A stretch of 39,310 bases of DNA from a bacterium. Lineage in GTDB: Bacteria; UBP14; UBA6098; B30-G16. The stretch is taken from NCBI GenBank assembly GCA_021161555.1, contig JAGHAI010000108.1, positions 1 through 39,310 of the forward strand, read 5' to 3'. A model generated the notes under the pieces. That model searched no databases and was not told the origin of the DNA. It was given only the letters and a program-made list of their open reading frames with translations. The translations under genes and the position numbers were made by a program. Below, piece by piece: positions 8,385-17,697 of the stretch (positions within the stretch are counted from its first letter, which is position 1; the number at the start of each line of letters is the position of its first letter).

Positions 8385-9016
8385 TTGAGCACTCCTCTTG
8401 AAAATATGCGGTAAATCAAATCGGAGTCGAGTTCAATTTCGGACTGACCGAAAAACTTTTCCGTTAAAAATCCCCAAATAAGTCCACGCAAAACTGTCTG
8501 CAAATATTCCGTTTTTATGTAAAATTGCCCTTCATCGAAACGCCTGTAAAACTTGTTTGACATCTCCTGAATCCTGATCTTAAAATCTTCCACCGTCTGA
8601 TGAATCTGCTTCATAAAATCGTATGCACTGCTCGGCAACGAGTGATAAATAAACCTGAAAATATCCACATTCTCCGTGAAGTAGTCCATAACAGTTTGAA
8701 TTACTTGCTTGACCAGTTCATCGAACTCTCCTTCGCTCTCCATAATCGTCTGCAACTTATCGATTAAAATGTTCAATCTCATCCAGAAAATTTCCGAGAG
8801 AAGTTGCTCCTTATTTTTAAAATAAAGATACAGCGTTCCCTTTGAAAGCTCAGCTTTTTCGGCAATCTTGTCCATAGAAACACCGGCAATTCCTTCCTGT
8901 TTCAAAAGTTCCACCGTCGCGGATATAATTATCTCCCGACGCTGCCGTTTCTCCCTCTCTCTCCTCTCCTTCGTGGACAATTTATTCCCCCTTTTTATTG
9001 TTGTCTCTCCACTCAA
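8381..9016 (-). CDS. TetR/AcrR family transcriptional regulator
   Basis: IISATVELLKQEGIAGVSMDKIAEKAELSKGTLYLYFKNKEQLLSEIF HTH signature. Confidence 0.93.
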   Translation of the reverse strand: MSGETTIKRGNKLSTKERREREKRQRREIIISATVELLKQEGIAGVSMDKIAEKAELSKGTLYLYFKNKEQLLSEIFWMRLNILIDKLQTIMESEGEFDELVKQVIQTVMDYFTENVDIFRFIYHSLPSSAYDFMKQIHQTVEDFKIRIQEMSNKFYRRFDEGQFYIKTEYLQTVLRGLIWGFLTEKFFGQSEIELDSDLIYRIFSRGVLK

Positions 9017-9035
9017 ATGACCCGCTATTAAGAAA

Positions 9036-9079
9036 ATGACTATGCAGTCATAATATGAAGATATATTTTTCTATGTCAA
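9036..9079 (-). promoter_or_regulatory. promoter of the TetR-TolC-HlyD operon with overlapping palindromic operator
   Basis: Minus strand: TTGACA (9079-9074), 18-bp spacer, TATTAT (9055-9050), followed by ATGACTGCATAGTCAT inverted repeat (9051-9036). Confidence 0.65.
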
Positions 9080-9205
9080 GAGAAATTTTAAGCAATTTTT
9101 TAAATTTTTACTGAAAAAATCTATCGGTTGAAATTGACTGAAAATTTTGGGGATTATTTTTATCATTTGATTTTTTTACTTCATAAATTTATAATGTTTG
9201 AAATT

Positions 9206-10423
9206 ATGTCATCGCGATTAAAAATATCATTGTTTTTACTTTCACTGTTCGCCATTCAGGCGGTCTGGGGACAGGCTATATTTATCCTTCCATCAGAAAG
9301 GGGTTCGCCCCTTTCGGGAAATTTTAACTACCGCCTTTCAAGATGCGATTCTATGGTTATGATGAAGATATCCGTTCAGCTTTCCAACAATTCCCTGCAA
9401 TTTTTGAATAATAACGGGAATTTCAAAGCCCGATACCGCATCGACGGCGCTATATACAAGGGCGATGAACTCCTCGAAAATAAATCCATCGAAGATAGCG
9501 TGCTGGTAAACCATTTTTCCGAAACAAATCTCTCAGAGCCGTGGCAAGCTGGAACACTATCGTTCAAACTTCCAGCTGGAAAATACAGACTATTCATCAT
9601 TCTAAAAGACCGCAACGCAAAAACCGACGCGAAGGCAGAAGCGAGTATAAAAATCCCTGATTACAAAAAACTGCGCCTTTCCACACCGTGGTTTTTCGTT
9701 CCGCATAACGATTCTATAATAATTTCATCAAAAATTCCTGCAATATTCGACACACTGGGAATAGCAGCAAATGCTTACGACATCCCCGACGGCGCAAAAT
9801 GCGAACTGACAATCTCGGGAGTGCGATATCGAGCCAAAAAATATCCTGCAAAACTTGGATTTGAAGGGAAAGATGCGATAATTACTGCACTATTCGTAAT
9901 CTCGGAAATGCCAGGGGGAGAATACGAAGCAAAACTGACGCTGAAAAACAGAAAAGGCAAAAAAATTGCATCGGCAAAGACGGAATTCACCATCGTTCAA
10001 ACGCCTCTATCGATGTATCGCTTTCACTTCGACGAGCTCTTAAGGCAGCTGGAACTCATCGCAAATCCCTCCGAGGTGAACGCCCTCGAAGATGCAGATT
10101 CAACAACACGAGACTCACTCTGGGAAGATTTCTGGAAAAAGCGAGACCCTACACCATCCACAGAGCTGAACGAAGTTAAAGAGGAATTTTTCAAAAGAGT
10201 GCAGTATGCAAACGAAAATTTTGGAACCCCGACAAAACGCGGCTGGGAAACGGACAGAGGCAGAGTTTACATAACTTATGGGCAACCAAATGAAATCGAA
10301 CGACACCCATTTGAAATCAACACATATCCATACGAAGTGTGGTATTATTATTCTCTCGGGCTTACATTTGTGTTCGTCGATACCTTTGGAGACGGCGATT
10401 ATCAATTGCGAGAGACGAGATAA
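9206..10423 (+). CDS. GWxTD domain-containing protein, exported
   Basis: Signal peptide MSSRLKISLFLLSLFAIQAVWGQA; C-terminal LWEDFWKKRDPTPSTELNEVKEEFFKRVQYANENFGTPTKRGWETDRGRVYITYGQPNEIERHP; internal ATG chosen over TTG 9128. Confidence 0.88.
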   Translation: MSSRLKISLFLLSLFAIQAVWGQAIFILPSERGSPLSGNFNYRLSRCDSMVMMKISVQLSNNSLQFLNNNGNFKARYRIDGAIYKGDELLENKSIEDSVLVNHFSETNLSEPWQAGTLSFKLPAGKYRLFIILKDRNAKTDAKAEASIKIPDYKKLRLSTPWFFVPHNDSIIISSKIPAIFDTLGIAANAYDIPDGAKCELTISGVRYRAKKYPAKLGFEGKDAIITALFVISEMPGGEYEAKLTLKNRKGKKIASAKTEFTIVQTPLSMYRFHFDELLRQLELIANPSEVNALEDADSTTRDSLWEDFWKKRDPTPSTELNEVKEEFFKRVQYANENFGTPTKRGWETDRGRVYITYGQPNEIERHPFEINTYPYEVWYYYSLGLTFVFVDTFGDGDYQLRETR

Positions 10424-10508
10424 CCAATTATAATTATAACCAGCTATGACCAATTATAACCAATCAATAACGACCAGATGATTGAAAAAATTATCGGAGG
10501 ACGAAAAG

Positions 10509-10814
10509 ATGTTTGGAAAGGATTTTATGAAAAAACTTCAGCAGGCACAGTCGGCAATTTCAGAAATGCAGGCAAAACTTGACGAAATAAAGGTGGAATT
10601 TTCCACCGGCGGCGGTATGGTCACCGTCGTTATGAACGGGAAAAAGGAACTTCTCGATTTGCGCATAGATGCACAGGTCGTTGACCCGAACGATGTGGAA
10701 ATGCTCCAGGACTTGATTATAGCTGCCATAAATGGCGCTTCTATGCAGGTTGAAGACGAAATTCAAAAACAGATGGGAGATTTGCAAAATCTGCTGGGAA
10801 CTAACATCATATAA
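10509..10814 (+). CDS. YbaB/EbfC family nucleoid-associated protein
   Basis: MFGKDFMKKLQQAQSAISEMQAKLDEIKVEFSTGGGMVTVVMNGKKELLDLRID; SD TCGGAGGA. Confidence 0.9.
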   Translation: MFGKDFMKKLQQAQSAISEMQAKLDEIKVEFSTGGGMVTVVMNGKKELLDLRIDAQVVDPNDVEMLQDLIIAAINGASMQVEDEIQKQMGDLQNLLGTNII

Positions 10815-10834
10815 TATAAAAAAGGAGCGAAAAA

Positions 10835-11980
10835 TTGAAGACGAATTATGATGTAGCAATAATTGGCGGCGGTATTATCGGCTGCGCCATTGCATACGAA
10901 TTGTGCAAACTCGGAATAAACGATATCGTCGTCTTTGAAAAAAGTTATATATCTTCTGGTTCAACGGGGCGCTGTGGAGCAGGAGTCCGTCAGCAGTGGG
11001 GACTAAAACTCAATGCACTTCTCGCAAAAAAGAGCGTGGAAATTTTCGAAAACCTATCCGATGAACTCGGAATGGACATCGAATTCAGGCAGGGGGGATA
11101 TCTGGTTCTGGCACACAATGAGAAACAGGTGGAACAGTTTGAAAAAAATATTGCACTTCAAAATTCGCTTGGCATTCCGTCCCGATTTGTTGACCACAGG
11201 GAAGCAAAGGAAATCTGCCCGCCTATAAACACAGAATCTTTCATCGCTGCCACATATTGCCCCACAGACGGACACGCAAATCCATTTTTGACCAATTTTG
11301 CATACGCAAATGCGGCAGAACGGCTCGGCGCAGAAATCAGAAAATACACCGAAGTAATTGACATCATCGTGGAAAATGGAGCGGTAAAGGGCGTTATGTT
11401 GAAAAATGGCGAAAAAATTTATGCTCCTGTGGTGGTAAATGCCGCAGGTCCCTGGTCTAAAGAAGTGGCTAAAATGGCTGGCGTTGACATTCCCACATAT
11501 CCCGAAAGACACCAGATACTCGTCACTGAACCGCTTGAAAGAATGTTCGATACAATGGTCATTTCGTTTCAAATCGGGATTTATTTGCAACAGGTTCCCC
11601 ACGGCAGTTTTGTTATGGGCATAGGCGAGAAGGAAGAGCCATCGCACAATTATAGAAGTTCCTGGCAGTTTTTAGAATTCATAACCGGTGAACTACTGAA
11701 CATTTTACCTGTGATGTCGCAGGTTAGAATAGTTCGGCAGTGGGCAGGTTCCTATAATCGCACGCCAGACGCCGCCCCAATCCTTGGAGAACACCCGAAA
11801 GTAAAGGGATTTTTCCAAGCTGTGGGATTTTCCGGACACGGATTTATGATTGGACCGATGACCGCAAGAACTATCGCACAACTCATCGCCGGGGAGGAGC
11901 CGGAAATTGACATATCACCGCTTTCAGTTGAAAGGTTCGAGCGAGGCGAGCTCGTCGTTGAGCCAAGTGTGGTGGGATAG
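10835..11980 (+). CDS. FAD-dependent oxidoreductase (DAO / sarcosine oxidase beta-like)
   Basis: DVAIIGGGIIGCAIAYEL dinucleotide-binding motif; STGRCGAGVRQQWG; TTG start after AAGGAG. Confidence 0.9.
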   Translation: MKTNYDVAIIGGGIIGCAIAYELCKLGINDIVVFEKSYISSGSTGRCGAGVRQQWGLKLNALLAKKSVEIFENLSDELGMDIEFRQGGYLVLAHNEKQVEQFEKNIALQNSLGIPSRFVDHREAKEICPPINTESFIAATYCPTDGHANPFLTNFAYANAAERLGAEIRKYTEVIDIIVENGAVKGVMLKNGEKIYAPVVVNAAGPWSKEVAKMAGVDIPTYPERHQILVTEPLERMFDTMVISFQIGIYLQQVPHGSFVMGIGEKEEPSHNYRSSWQFLEFITGELLNILPVMSQVRIVRQWAGSYNRTPDAAPILGEHPKVKGFFQAVGFSGHGFMIGPMTARTIAQLIAGEEPEIDISPLSVERFERGELVVEPSVVG

Positions 11981-12003
11981 AAATCCTTTGGAATTAACTC
12001 ATA

Positions 12004-12024
12004 CTTGCTATATTATTTAGCAAG
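12004..12024 (+). promoter_or_regulatory. inverted repeat overlapping a possible -10 element upstream of pdxJ
   Basis: CTTGCTA-TATTATT-TAGCAAG with TGCTATATT extended -10-like sequence inside. Confidence 0.35.
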
Positions 12025-12108
12025 AGTGTTATAAAATATTAAATTACACGGCATCTCGTTGATTTAAGATGAATAGAAACCGACAACAAATTAAATACTG
12101 GAGGAAAT

Positions 12109-12840
12109 ATGCCGAGGCTTTCTGTAAATGTTGACCACATCGCAACTCTTCGTCAATTGAGGGGAACGAAATATCCTGACCCGGTGCTGGCTGCGTATCT
12201 TGCGGAACTTGGCGGAGCCGACGGAATCACAATTCATCTGAGACAGGACAGAAGACACATTCAGGACAGAGACCTGTTTTTGTTGAGGCAAACAGTTTCA
12301 ACACATCTCACCCTTGAAATGGCGCCCACAGAAGGTATGGCTCAAATTGCGCTCAAAGCTCTGCCCGATATGGTCACGCTCGTCCCCGAAAGGAGCGGAG
12401 AAAACACAACGGAGCGCGGGTTCAATCTCGAACAGGAAGGCGGAGAAATCGAACCCATCGTGAGAAAATTACAGGAAGGCGGAATGGAAGTTTCCCTATT
12501 CATCGACCCCACAGAAACAAATGTCCGCATCGCTGGTGAAATTTCTGCCGATTTCGTCGAACTCAACACGACCTTTTATGCCGAATCGGAAGATTTTGAA
12601 AAGGAGCTCGAAGAACTTGATAAAATCGAACGGGCTGCAAATCTTGCAGTTAAGCAAAAATTAGGCGTTGCCGTTGGACACGCTCTCGACTATCAAAATG
12701 TCCTGAACATCGCAGAAATTTCCGCCGTCGAAGAATTTTCAATCGGACACAGCATAATATGCCGGGCAGCTCTGGTCGGTATGGAAAGAGCAACTCGGGA
12801 AATGAAGGAACTTATTACGCGAACGGGCACTGACAGATAA
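12109..12840 (+). CDS. pdxJ: pyridoxine 5'-phosphate synthase
   Basis: LSVNVDHIATLRQLRGTKYPDPVLAA...GADGITIHLRQDRRHIQDRDL; LVPERSGENTTERGF. Confidence 0.97.
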   Translation: MPRLSVNVDHIATLRQLRGTKYPDPVLAAYLAELGGADGITIHLRQDRRHIQDRDLFLLRQTVSTHLTLEMAPTEGMAQIALKALPDMVTLVPERSGENTTERGFNLEQEGGEIEPIVRKLQEGGMEVSLFIDPTETNVRIAGEISADFVELNTTFYAESEDFEKELEELDKIERAANLAVKQKLGVAVGHALDYQNVLNIAEISAVEEFSIGHSIICRAALVGMERATREMKELITRTGTDR

Positions 12841-12962
12841 ACTGTTATAAAACTTCAATTATTACGAAATACAATTCACATTGATTTTTACCAAAATCCT
12901 TTATTCAGATGAAACAGTTTAAAAACTCTTGAAATCGCGAATTATTTTGCTATATTTTATTT

Positions 12963-13149
12963 GCGGGAAGGGAATATAAACCCCAACACTAGTCCAATGG
13001 AGGGTGCTCCCGGATGTTGAGCTAACGCGATGACCTTCGTTTGAGGCTTCGGCTTTGAACGAAGCGAGCGGATGCAAAAGACTGATGGCGGCTATAAAAT
13101 CCTCTAATGTGCCCTTAGGTAGGGTTTGGACAACCTTCCCGCATATTTT
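12963..13149 (+). ncRNA. probable structured small RNA of about 180 nt, 6S-like architecture; family not established
   Basis: Closing stem GCGGGAAGG (12963-12971)/CCTTCCCGC (13134-13142), inner stem AAACCC/GGGTTT, strong apical hairpin CTTCGTTTGAGGC-TTCG-GCTTTGAACGAAG, T6 tract after the stem; upstream TTGAAA-N16-TATATT promoter. Confidence 0.6.
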
Positions 13150-13444
13150 TTCCCTGAAAACACATTTCAAATTCCTCCAAAAAACCGCTAATTCCACAAG
13201 TAGCCCATTTAAGCTACCCTGAAATTCTGCTGCAAATAATTGGATATATGAAAAACTGAACAAAATTTTGTATTTGACTTTTTTAAATAATTTTACTATT
13301 AAGAAAAATTTGAATAATAAAAAATCATTAACTTCGGGCAAAATCAACAACTTCGCATAGAGGACAGTTTCGTCGGTATGTTCCTTGCAATGATATTTTA
13401 TGCTCATTTCGTAAAAACAAAGATTTTATAAATAGGAGGGAAAA

Positions 13445-14059
13445 ATGTATCTTGTCGGCATCACGGGGATGATAGCTTCGGGCAAGAGCACAGTTGCTAA
13501 ATTATATAAAGAAATGGGCGCATATCTTCTCGATGCGGATAAAATAGGGCATCAACTTTTGAACAACAATACCATCAAAAGGCGAATAATTGAGACCTTC
13601 GGGCGTGAAGTATTGGACGAAAAGGGCGCAATAGACAGAAAGAAACTGGCGGACATCGTATTCTCAAATGGAGAAAAACTGGAGCAACTGAATGAAATAA
13701 CGGAAAAACCGATAACATCCATTCTCCGAGAAAAGATAATGGAACTTCAGGATGCAGGATTTCCAGGCATAATAGTCATAGATGCCGCACTTCTTCCCAA
13801 GTGGGAACTGCGAAAAGTTATGGATGTCATTGTTCTTGTGGAATCGCCAAAATGGCAGTTGAAGAACAGGCTCGTTCGTCAGCGAGGCTATGCATCCGAC
13901 GATGCAGAGCGCAGAATAAAAGCTCAGGAAAAAATCTTCGTGGATTTTCATCCGCAGAAATCGATTGTCGTAAAAAACAACGGCGACTTTTTGGAACTCC
14001 GCTCAAACGCTATGGCAGTGTGGATGCAGATTAAGGAACTCGCAAAAAAGAAAAAATGA
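13445..14059 (+). CDS. coaE: dephospho-CoA kinase
   Basis: VGITGMIASGKSTVAKLYKEMGAYLLDADKIGHQLL; SD AGGAGG. Confidence 0.95.
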   Translation: MYLVGITGMIASGKSTVAKLYKEMGAYLLDADKIGHQLLNNNTIKRRIIETFGREVLDEKGAIDRKKLADIVFSNGEKLEQLNEITEKPITSILREKIMELQDAGFPGIIVIDAALLPKWELRKVMDVIVLVESPKWQLKNRLVRQRGYASDDAERRIKAQEKIFVDFHPQKSIVVKNNGDFLELRSNAMAVWMQIKELAKKKK

Positions 14060-14068
14060 AAAACCAGG

Positions 14069-14839
14069 TCATTTCCCCTTCGCCTCGTTCCAGAATTTGT
14101 CCATTATTTCCAGTGTCGGTTCTTCTATCTTTTCCTCGCGCAACTTCTTCTCTATGTATCGAAATCGTTTTGAAAACTTTTCGTTCGTTCTGCGCAGTGC
14201 CATCTCGGAATTTATTTTTAAAAATCTCGCAAGATTTGTAATTACGAACAGCACATCGCCGATTTCATCCTCGATTTTATCCGCGTCGTTCGATTTGAGC
14301 GCTTCATCCAGTTCTGATATTTCCTCGCGCAGTTTTTCCCTTACATCTTCGATTTCAGTCCAATCGAACCCGATGCGCGCCGCCTTTTCCTGCATCCTTT
14401 GAGCAACAAGAAGCGCCGGCATCGAACGCGGAATGCCATCGAGCAGTGAGGCATTTTCGTCATTTTCCTTGCGCTCAGAAAGTTTTATATTCTCCCAGTT
14501 GTGCAGGACTTCGTCCGCGCCGGATACTTCCACATCGCCGAAGACATGGGGATGTCGCCTGATAAGTTTTGCGCACACATATTCAATCACATCGTCTATG
14601 TCGAAATCGCCCGCTTCTGCGCGAATGTCCGTATGAAAAATTATGTGGAGAAGCACATCCCCGAGTTCCTCCTTCATATCATCATAATTTTCGCTGTCTA
14701 TCGCATCGACAAGTTCATACACTTCCTCGATGAGATAGGGCCGCAGAGATTTATGCGTCTGTTCTCTATCCCAGGGACATCCGTCAGGGGCACGGAGACG
14801 GCGAACTATTTTGACCAATCTGTCAAATGATTTGCTCAT
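14069..14839 (-). CDS. mazG: nucleoside triphosphate pyrophosphohydrolase
   Basis: LRAPDGCPWDREQTHKSLRPYLIEEVYELVDAID...EELGDVLLHIIFH; second EIGDVLFVITNLAR; internal ATG preferred over 14938. Confidence 0.95.
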   Translation of the reverse strand: MSKSFDRLVKIVRRLRAPDGCPWDREQTHKSLRPYLIEEVYELVDAIDSENYDDMKEELGDVLLHIIFHTDIRAEAGDFDIDDVIEYVCAKLIRRHPHVFGDVEVSGADEVLHNWENIKLSERKENDENASLLDGIPRSMPALLVAQRMQEKAARIGFDWTEIEDVREKLREEISELDEALKSNDADKIEDEIGDVLFVITNLARFLKINSEMALRRTNEKFSKRFRYIEKKLREEKIEEPTLEIMDKFWNEAKGK

Positions 14840-14951
14840 TTCAACCGCTTTCTTGATAAGATTCCGTTTATTTATTTGTGATTTCGTCGCTAAATTATAT
14901 ATTAAAAAAAGTTTTTTGAAACCAAAATTTCTTCCCATAATTTAATTTGCG

Positions 14952-15563
14952 ATGAGCGAACTAAAAGCAATCATAGGTCTTGGCAATCCAGGAGACAGAT
15001 ATTCAAATACACGGCACAACATAGGTTATCTCGTCGTCGATGCCCTTCTGCAAAAATTTCGCGGGAACTGGAAACCAGGTCGGGGAAACTTTTTCTACGC
15101 ACAGGTGAAAATTGGAGGGAAATCTATTTATCTTCTGCGCTCATCGACATATATGAACGACAGCGGCATCGGAGTGACAGGCGCTGTGCAAAAGTTAAAT
15201 TTTTTTCCGGATGAACTACTTGTGATTCTCGACGATTTTGCACTTCCGTTCGGGCAAATTCGCATAAGAAAAAGCGGCTCAGACGGCGGGCACAACGGTC
15301 TCGCATCGATAATATATCATCTGAATACACAGGATTTTCCACGAATGCGCATCGGCATCGGACCGCTGCCCGATGGAATGAGCAGCGCCAATTTTGTTCT
15401 CGGTGAATTTCTCGAAGACGAACGGAAAGCACTTCCTCAAATAATCGATAGATGTTCCGATGCTGTGGTCGTCGCAGTTCGGCAGGGAATTGACAGGGCA
15501 ATGGAAAAATTCAATAGACGCATAAACGAGAAAGATAGAGAACTGCAGAACAACAAAATATAA
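14952..15563 (+). CDS. pth: peptidyl-tRNA hydrolase
   Basis: IIGLGNPGDRYSNTRHNIGYLVVD; YMNDSGIGV; KSGSDGGHNGLASI. Confidence 0.96.
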   Translation: MSELKAIIGLGNPGDRYSNTRHNIGYLVVDALLQKFRGNWKPGRGNFFYAQVKIGGKSIYLLRSSTYMNDSGIGVTGAVQKLNFFPDELLVILDDFALPFGQIRIRKSGSDGGHNGLASIIYHLNTQDFPRMRIGIGPLPDGMSSANFVLGEFLEDERKALPQIIDRCSDAVVVAVRQGIDRAMEKFNRRINEKDRELQNNKI

Positions 15564-15580
15564 ATTGGAGGGAGAAAAAA

Positions 15581-17374
15581 GTGAGGGAAAAATTATTATT
15601 GTCGGGCAATGAGGCAGTTGCCCGTGGCGCTTATGAAGCAGGCGTGCATTTCGCCGCTGCCTATCCGGGAACGCCATCGACGGAGATTCTCGAGGCGATA
15701 GCGAAAAACTACGCCGATAAAATCAAGTGCCAGTGGGCAACGAATGAAAAAGTCGCTGTGGAAGTCGGCATCGGAGCATGCTATGGCGGGGCAAGAACGC
15801 TGACAGCGATGAAACATGTCGGCGTGAATGTCGCGGCAGACCCACTTTTCACGCTATCGGAAACGGGAGTGAACGGCGGATTTATCCTCGTCTCCGCAGA
15901 CGACCCGGGGCTCCACTCATCTCAAAATGAGCAGGACAACAGAAGATATGCAAAATTTGCCAAAATGATTCTGCTCGAACCTTCCAATTCGCAGGAAGCA
16001 AAGGACTTCGTGAAAATAGGGATAAATCTTTCCGAAAAGTTCGACCTGCCTGTGATGTTGCGAATAACGACACGGATTTCCCATTCAAAAAGTGTGGTCG
16101 AAATCAGTGAACGCGAAGAAGTGCCGGTGAAGGAATACATCCCCGACATTAAGAAGCGAGTTGTGATACCATCGCACGCGAGAGTGCTGCACAGAAAACT
16201 CGAAGAGCGATTGCTCGAAGTGAAAAAATATGCGAACGAAATCGAAATTAACAAAATCATAGATGGAAATTACACAAAGGACGGCAAAAAAATCGGCATC
16301 ATTTCGAGCGGTATTTCTTTTAATTATGCTCGTGAAGTTTTTCCCGACGCAAGAATGTTGAAACTCGGTATGCCATATCCTTTCCCTGTGGAGCTTGCCA
16401 GAGAATTTGTGGATTCGGTGGATGAGATATGGATAATTGAGGAAAATGAGCCGTTCATAGAAGAGGAACTTCGCATAGCGGAACTGGGCGACAAAATCAC
16501 AGTCGGCAAGGACAAAATTCCTCTCTGCGGGGAACTCAATCAGGCAATCATTCGCGAAGCCATTCTTGGAGAAACTCCTCGCACACCTGAAGTCGATGTA
16601 TCGCAACTGCCCGCAAGACCTCCCGTTCTCTGCCCTGGATGTCCACATAGAGGAATATTTTATGTCGCGAAAAAGTTAAAACTGCACGGGACAACGGACA
16701 TAGGATGCTACACTCTTGGCGTAATTCCGCCGCTTGAACAGGGTGAAACCTGCAACTGTATGGGCGCATCCATCGGCGTCGCATACGGAATTGGCATCGC
16801 TCAGGGAAAGGAGGTCGGCAAAAAATTTCTGGCATACATCGGCGATTCGACATTTTTGCACAGCGGAATGACAGGATTGGTCAACATCGCATATAACAAA
16901 GGAAATACCGTGGTCTGCATACTCGATAATTCCACCACAGCGATGACAGGACACCAGCCACATCCAGGGACGGGCATTACGATAACGGGCGAAAAAACCT
17001 TCAAGGCGGACTATGCGGAAATAGCGAAGGCGCTCGGCATAAAAAAGGTTTTCAAGACCGACGCATACAATCTGCAGGAAATTGAAAAGGCCCTGAAGGA
17101 AGCAACGGAAACCGACGAACCCGCAGTAATCATCAATCAGGGGCGATGTATTCTGCTCGACTGGAAAAAACTGGACATCGTTCCGTTCCGCGTTGACCCG
17201 GAAAAATGCACCGCCTGTGGAATATGTCTGCGCGTCGGCTGCCCCGCAATATCAAAGGACCCGAAAACAGGAAAAGCAGTGATAGACGAACTGCTCTGCG
17301 CCGGTAACTACTGCACCGTATGCGCACAGGTTTGCCCATTTGATGCAATTTCTCAGGCGGACGATGATAATTAA
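15581..17374 (+). CDS. iorA: indolepyruvate ferredoxin oxidoreductase subunit alpha
   Basis: GNEAVARGAYEAGVHFAAAYPGTPSTEI; TPP-binding CPGCPHRGIFY, GDSTFLHSGMTGL; C-terminal ferredoxin cysteines; GTG start. Confidence 0.94.
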   Translation: MREKLLLSGNEAVARGAYEAGVHFAAAYPGTPSTEILEAIAKNYADKIKCQWATNEKVAVEVGIGACYGGARTLTAMKHVGVNVAADPLFTLSETGVNGGFILVSADDPGLHSSQNEQDNRRYAKFAKMILLEPSNSQEAKDFVKIGINLSEKFDLPVMLRITTRISHSKSVVEISEREEVPVKEYIPDIKKRVVIPSHARVLHRKLEERLLEVKKYANEIEINKIIDGNYTKDGKKIGIISSGISFNYAREVFPDARMLKLGMPYPFPVELAREFVDSVDEIWIIEENEPFIEEELRIAELGDKITVGKDKIPLCGELNQAIIREAILGETPRTPEVDVSQLPARPPVLCPGCPHRGIFYVAKKLKLHGTTDIGCYTLGVIPPLEQGETCNCMGASIGVAYGIGIAQGKEVGKKFLAYIGDSTFLHSGMTGLVNIAYNKGNTVVCILDNSTTAMTGHQPHPGTGITITGEKTFKADYAEIAKALGIKKVFKTDAYNLQEIEKALKEATETDEPAVIINQGRCILLDWKKLDIVPFRVDPEKCTACGICLRVGCPAISKDPKTGKAVIDELLCAGNYCTVCAQVCPFDAISQADDDN

Positions 17375-17407
17375 AAAAATCCTGCTGGCGAAAAATTTTT
17401 TTAGAAA

Positions 17408-17442
17408 CAGCGGGCGGTAAAAAATCGCCCGCTGAATTTTTT
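17408..17442. terminator. bidirectional Rho-independent terminator between iorA and the hicA-like gene
   Basis: CAGCGGGCG-GTAAAAAAT-CGCCCGCTG flanked by T/A tracts. Confidence 0.85.
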
Positions 17443-17472
17443 AAAAAATACTTCGTTCGCCTTTTTCGGTGT

Positions 17473-17697
17473 CTATAAAAGTTTTTCCAATTCTTCCCAG
17501 TGCATTCCTATATCTTTCAAAATTTTCTTCAATATTCCCTTTGAGACATCCCTCCCCTTATGAACGGGAATAGTCAACCACCTACCATCTTTATTTTTCA
17601 TCACAATATGACTGCCGCTGGAACGAATTTTCTTAAACCCAAGTTTCTCAAGTGCGCGCAGAAGTTTCGTGGGACTAACTGGATGCAGTCGGCTCAT
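17473..17697 (-). CDS. hicA: HicA family toxin (mRNA interferase-like)
   Basis: LLRALEKLGFKKIRSSGSHIVMKNKDGRWLTIPVHKGRDVSKGILKKILKDIG, HicA dsRBD-like fold with GSH catalytic motif. Confidence 0.9.
   Translation of the reverse strand: MSRLHPVSPTKLLRALEKLGFKKIRSSGSHIVMKNKDGRWLTIPVHKGRDVSKGILKKILKDIGMHWEELEKLL

Noticed and set aside
12838-12921. TAAACTGTT ... AACAGTTTA inverted repeat flanking the pdxJ-ncRNA spacer
   Set aside because: Nine bp with a long AT-rich loop is weak; could be chance.
12919-13407. 162-aa ORF on the minus strand
   Set aside because: Covers the structured RNA and its promoter; low-complexity, Phe/Lys/Leu-rich translation, no SD or recognisable family.
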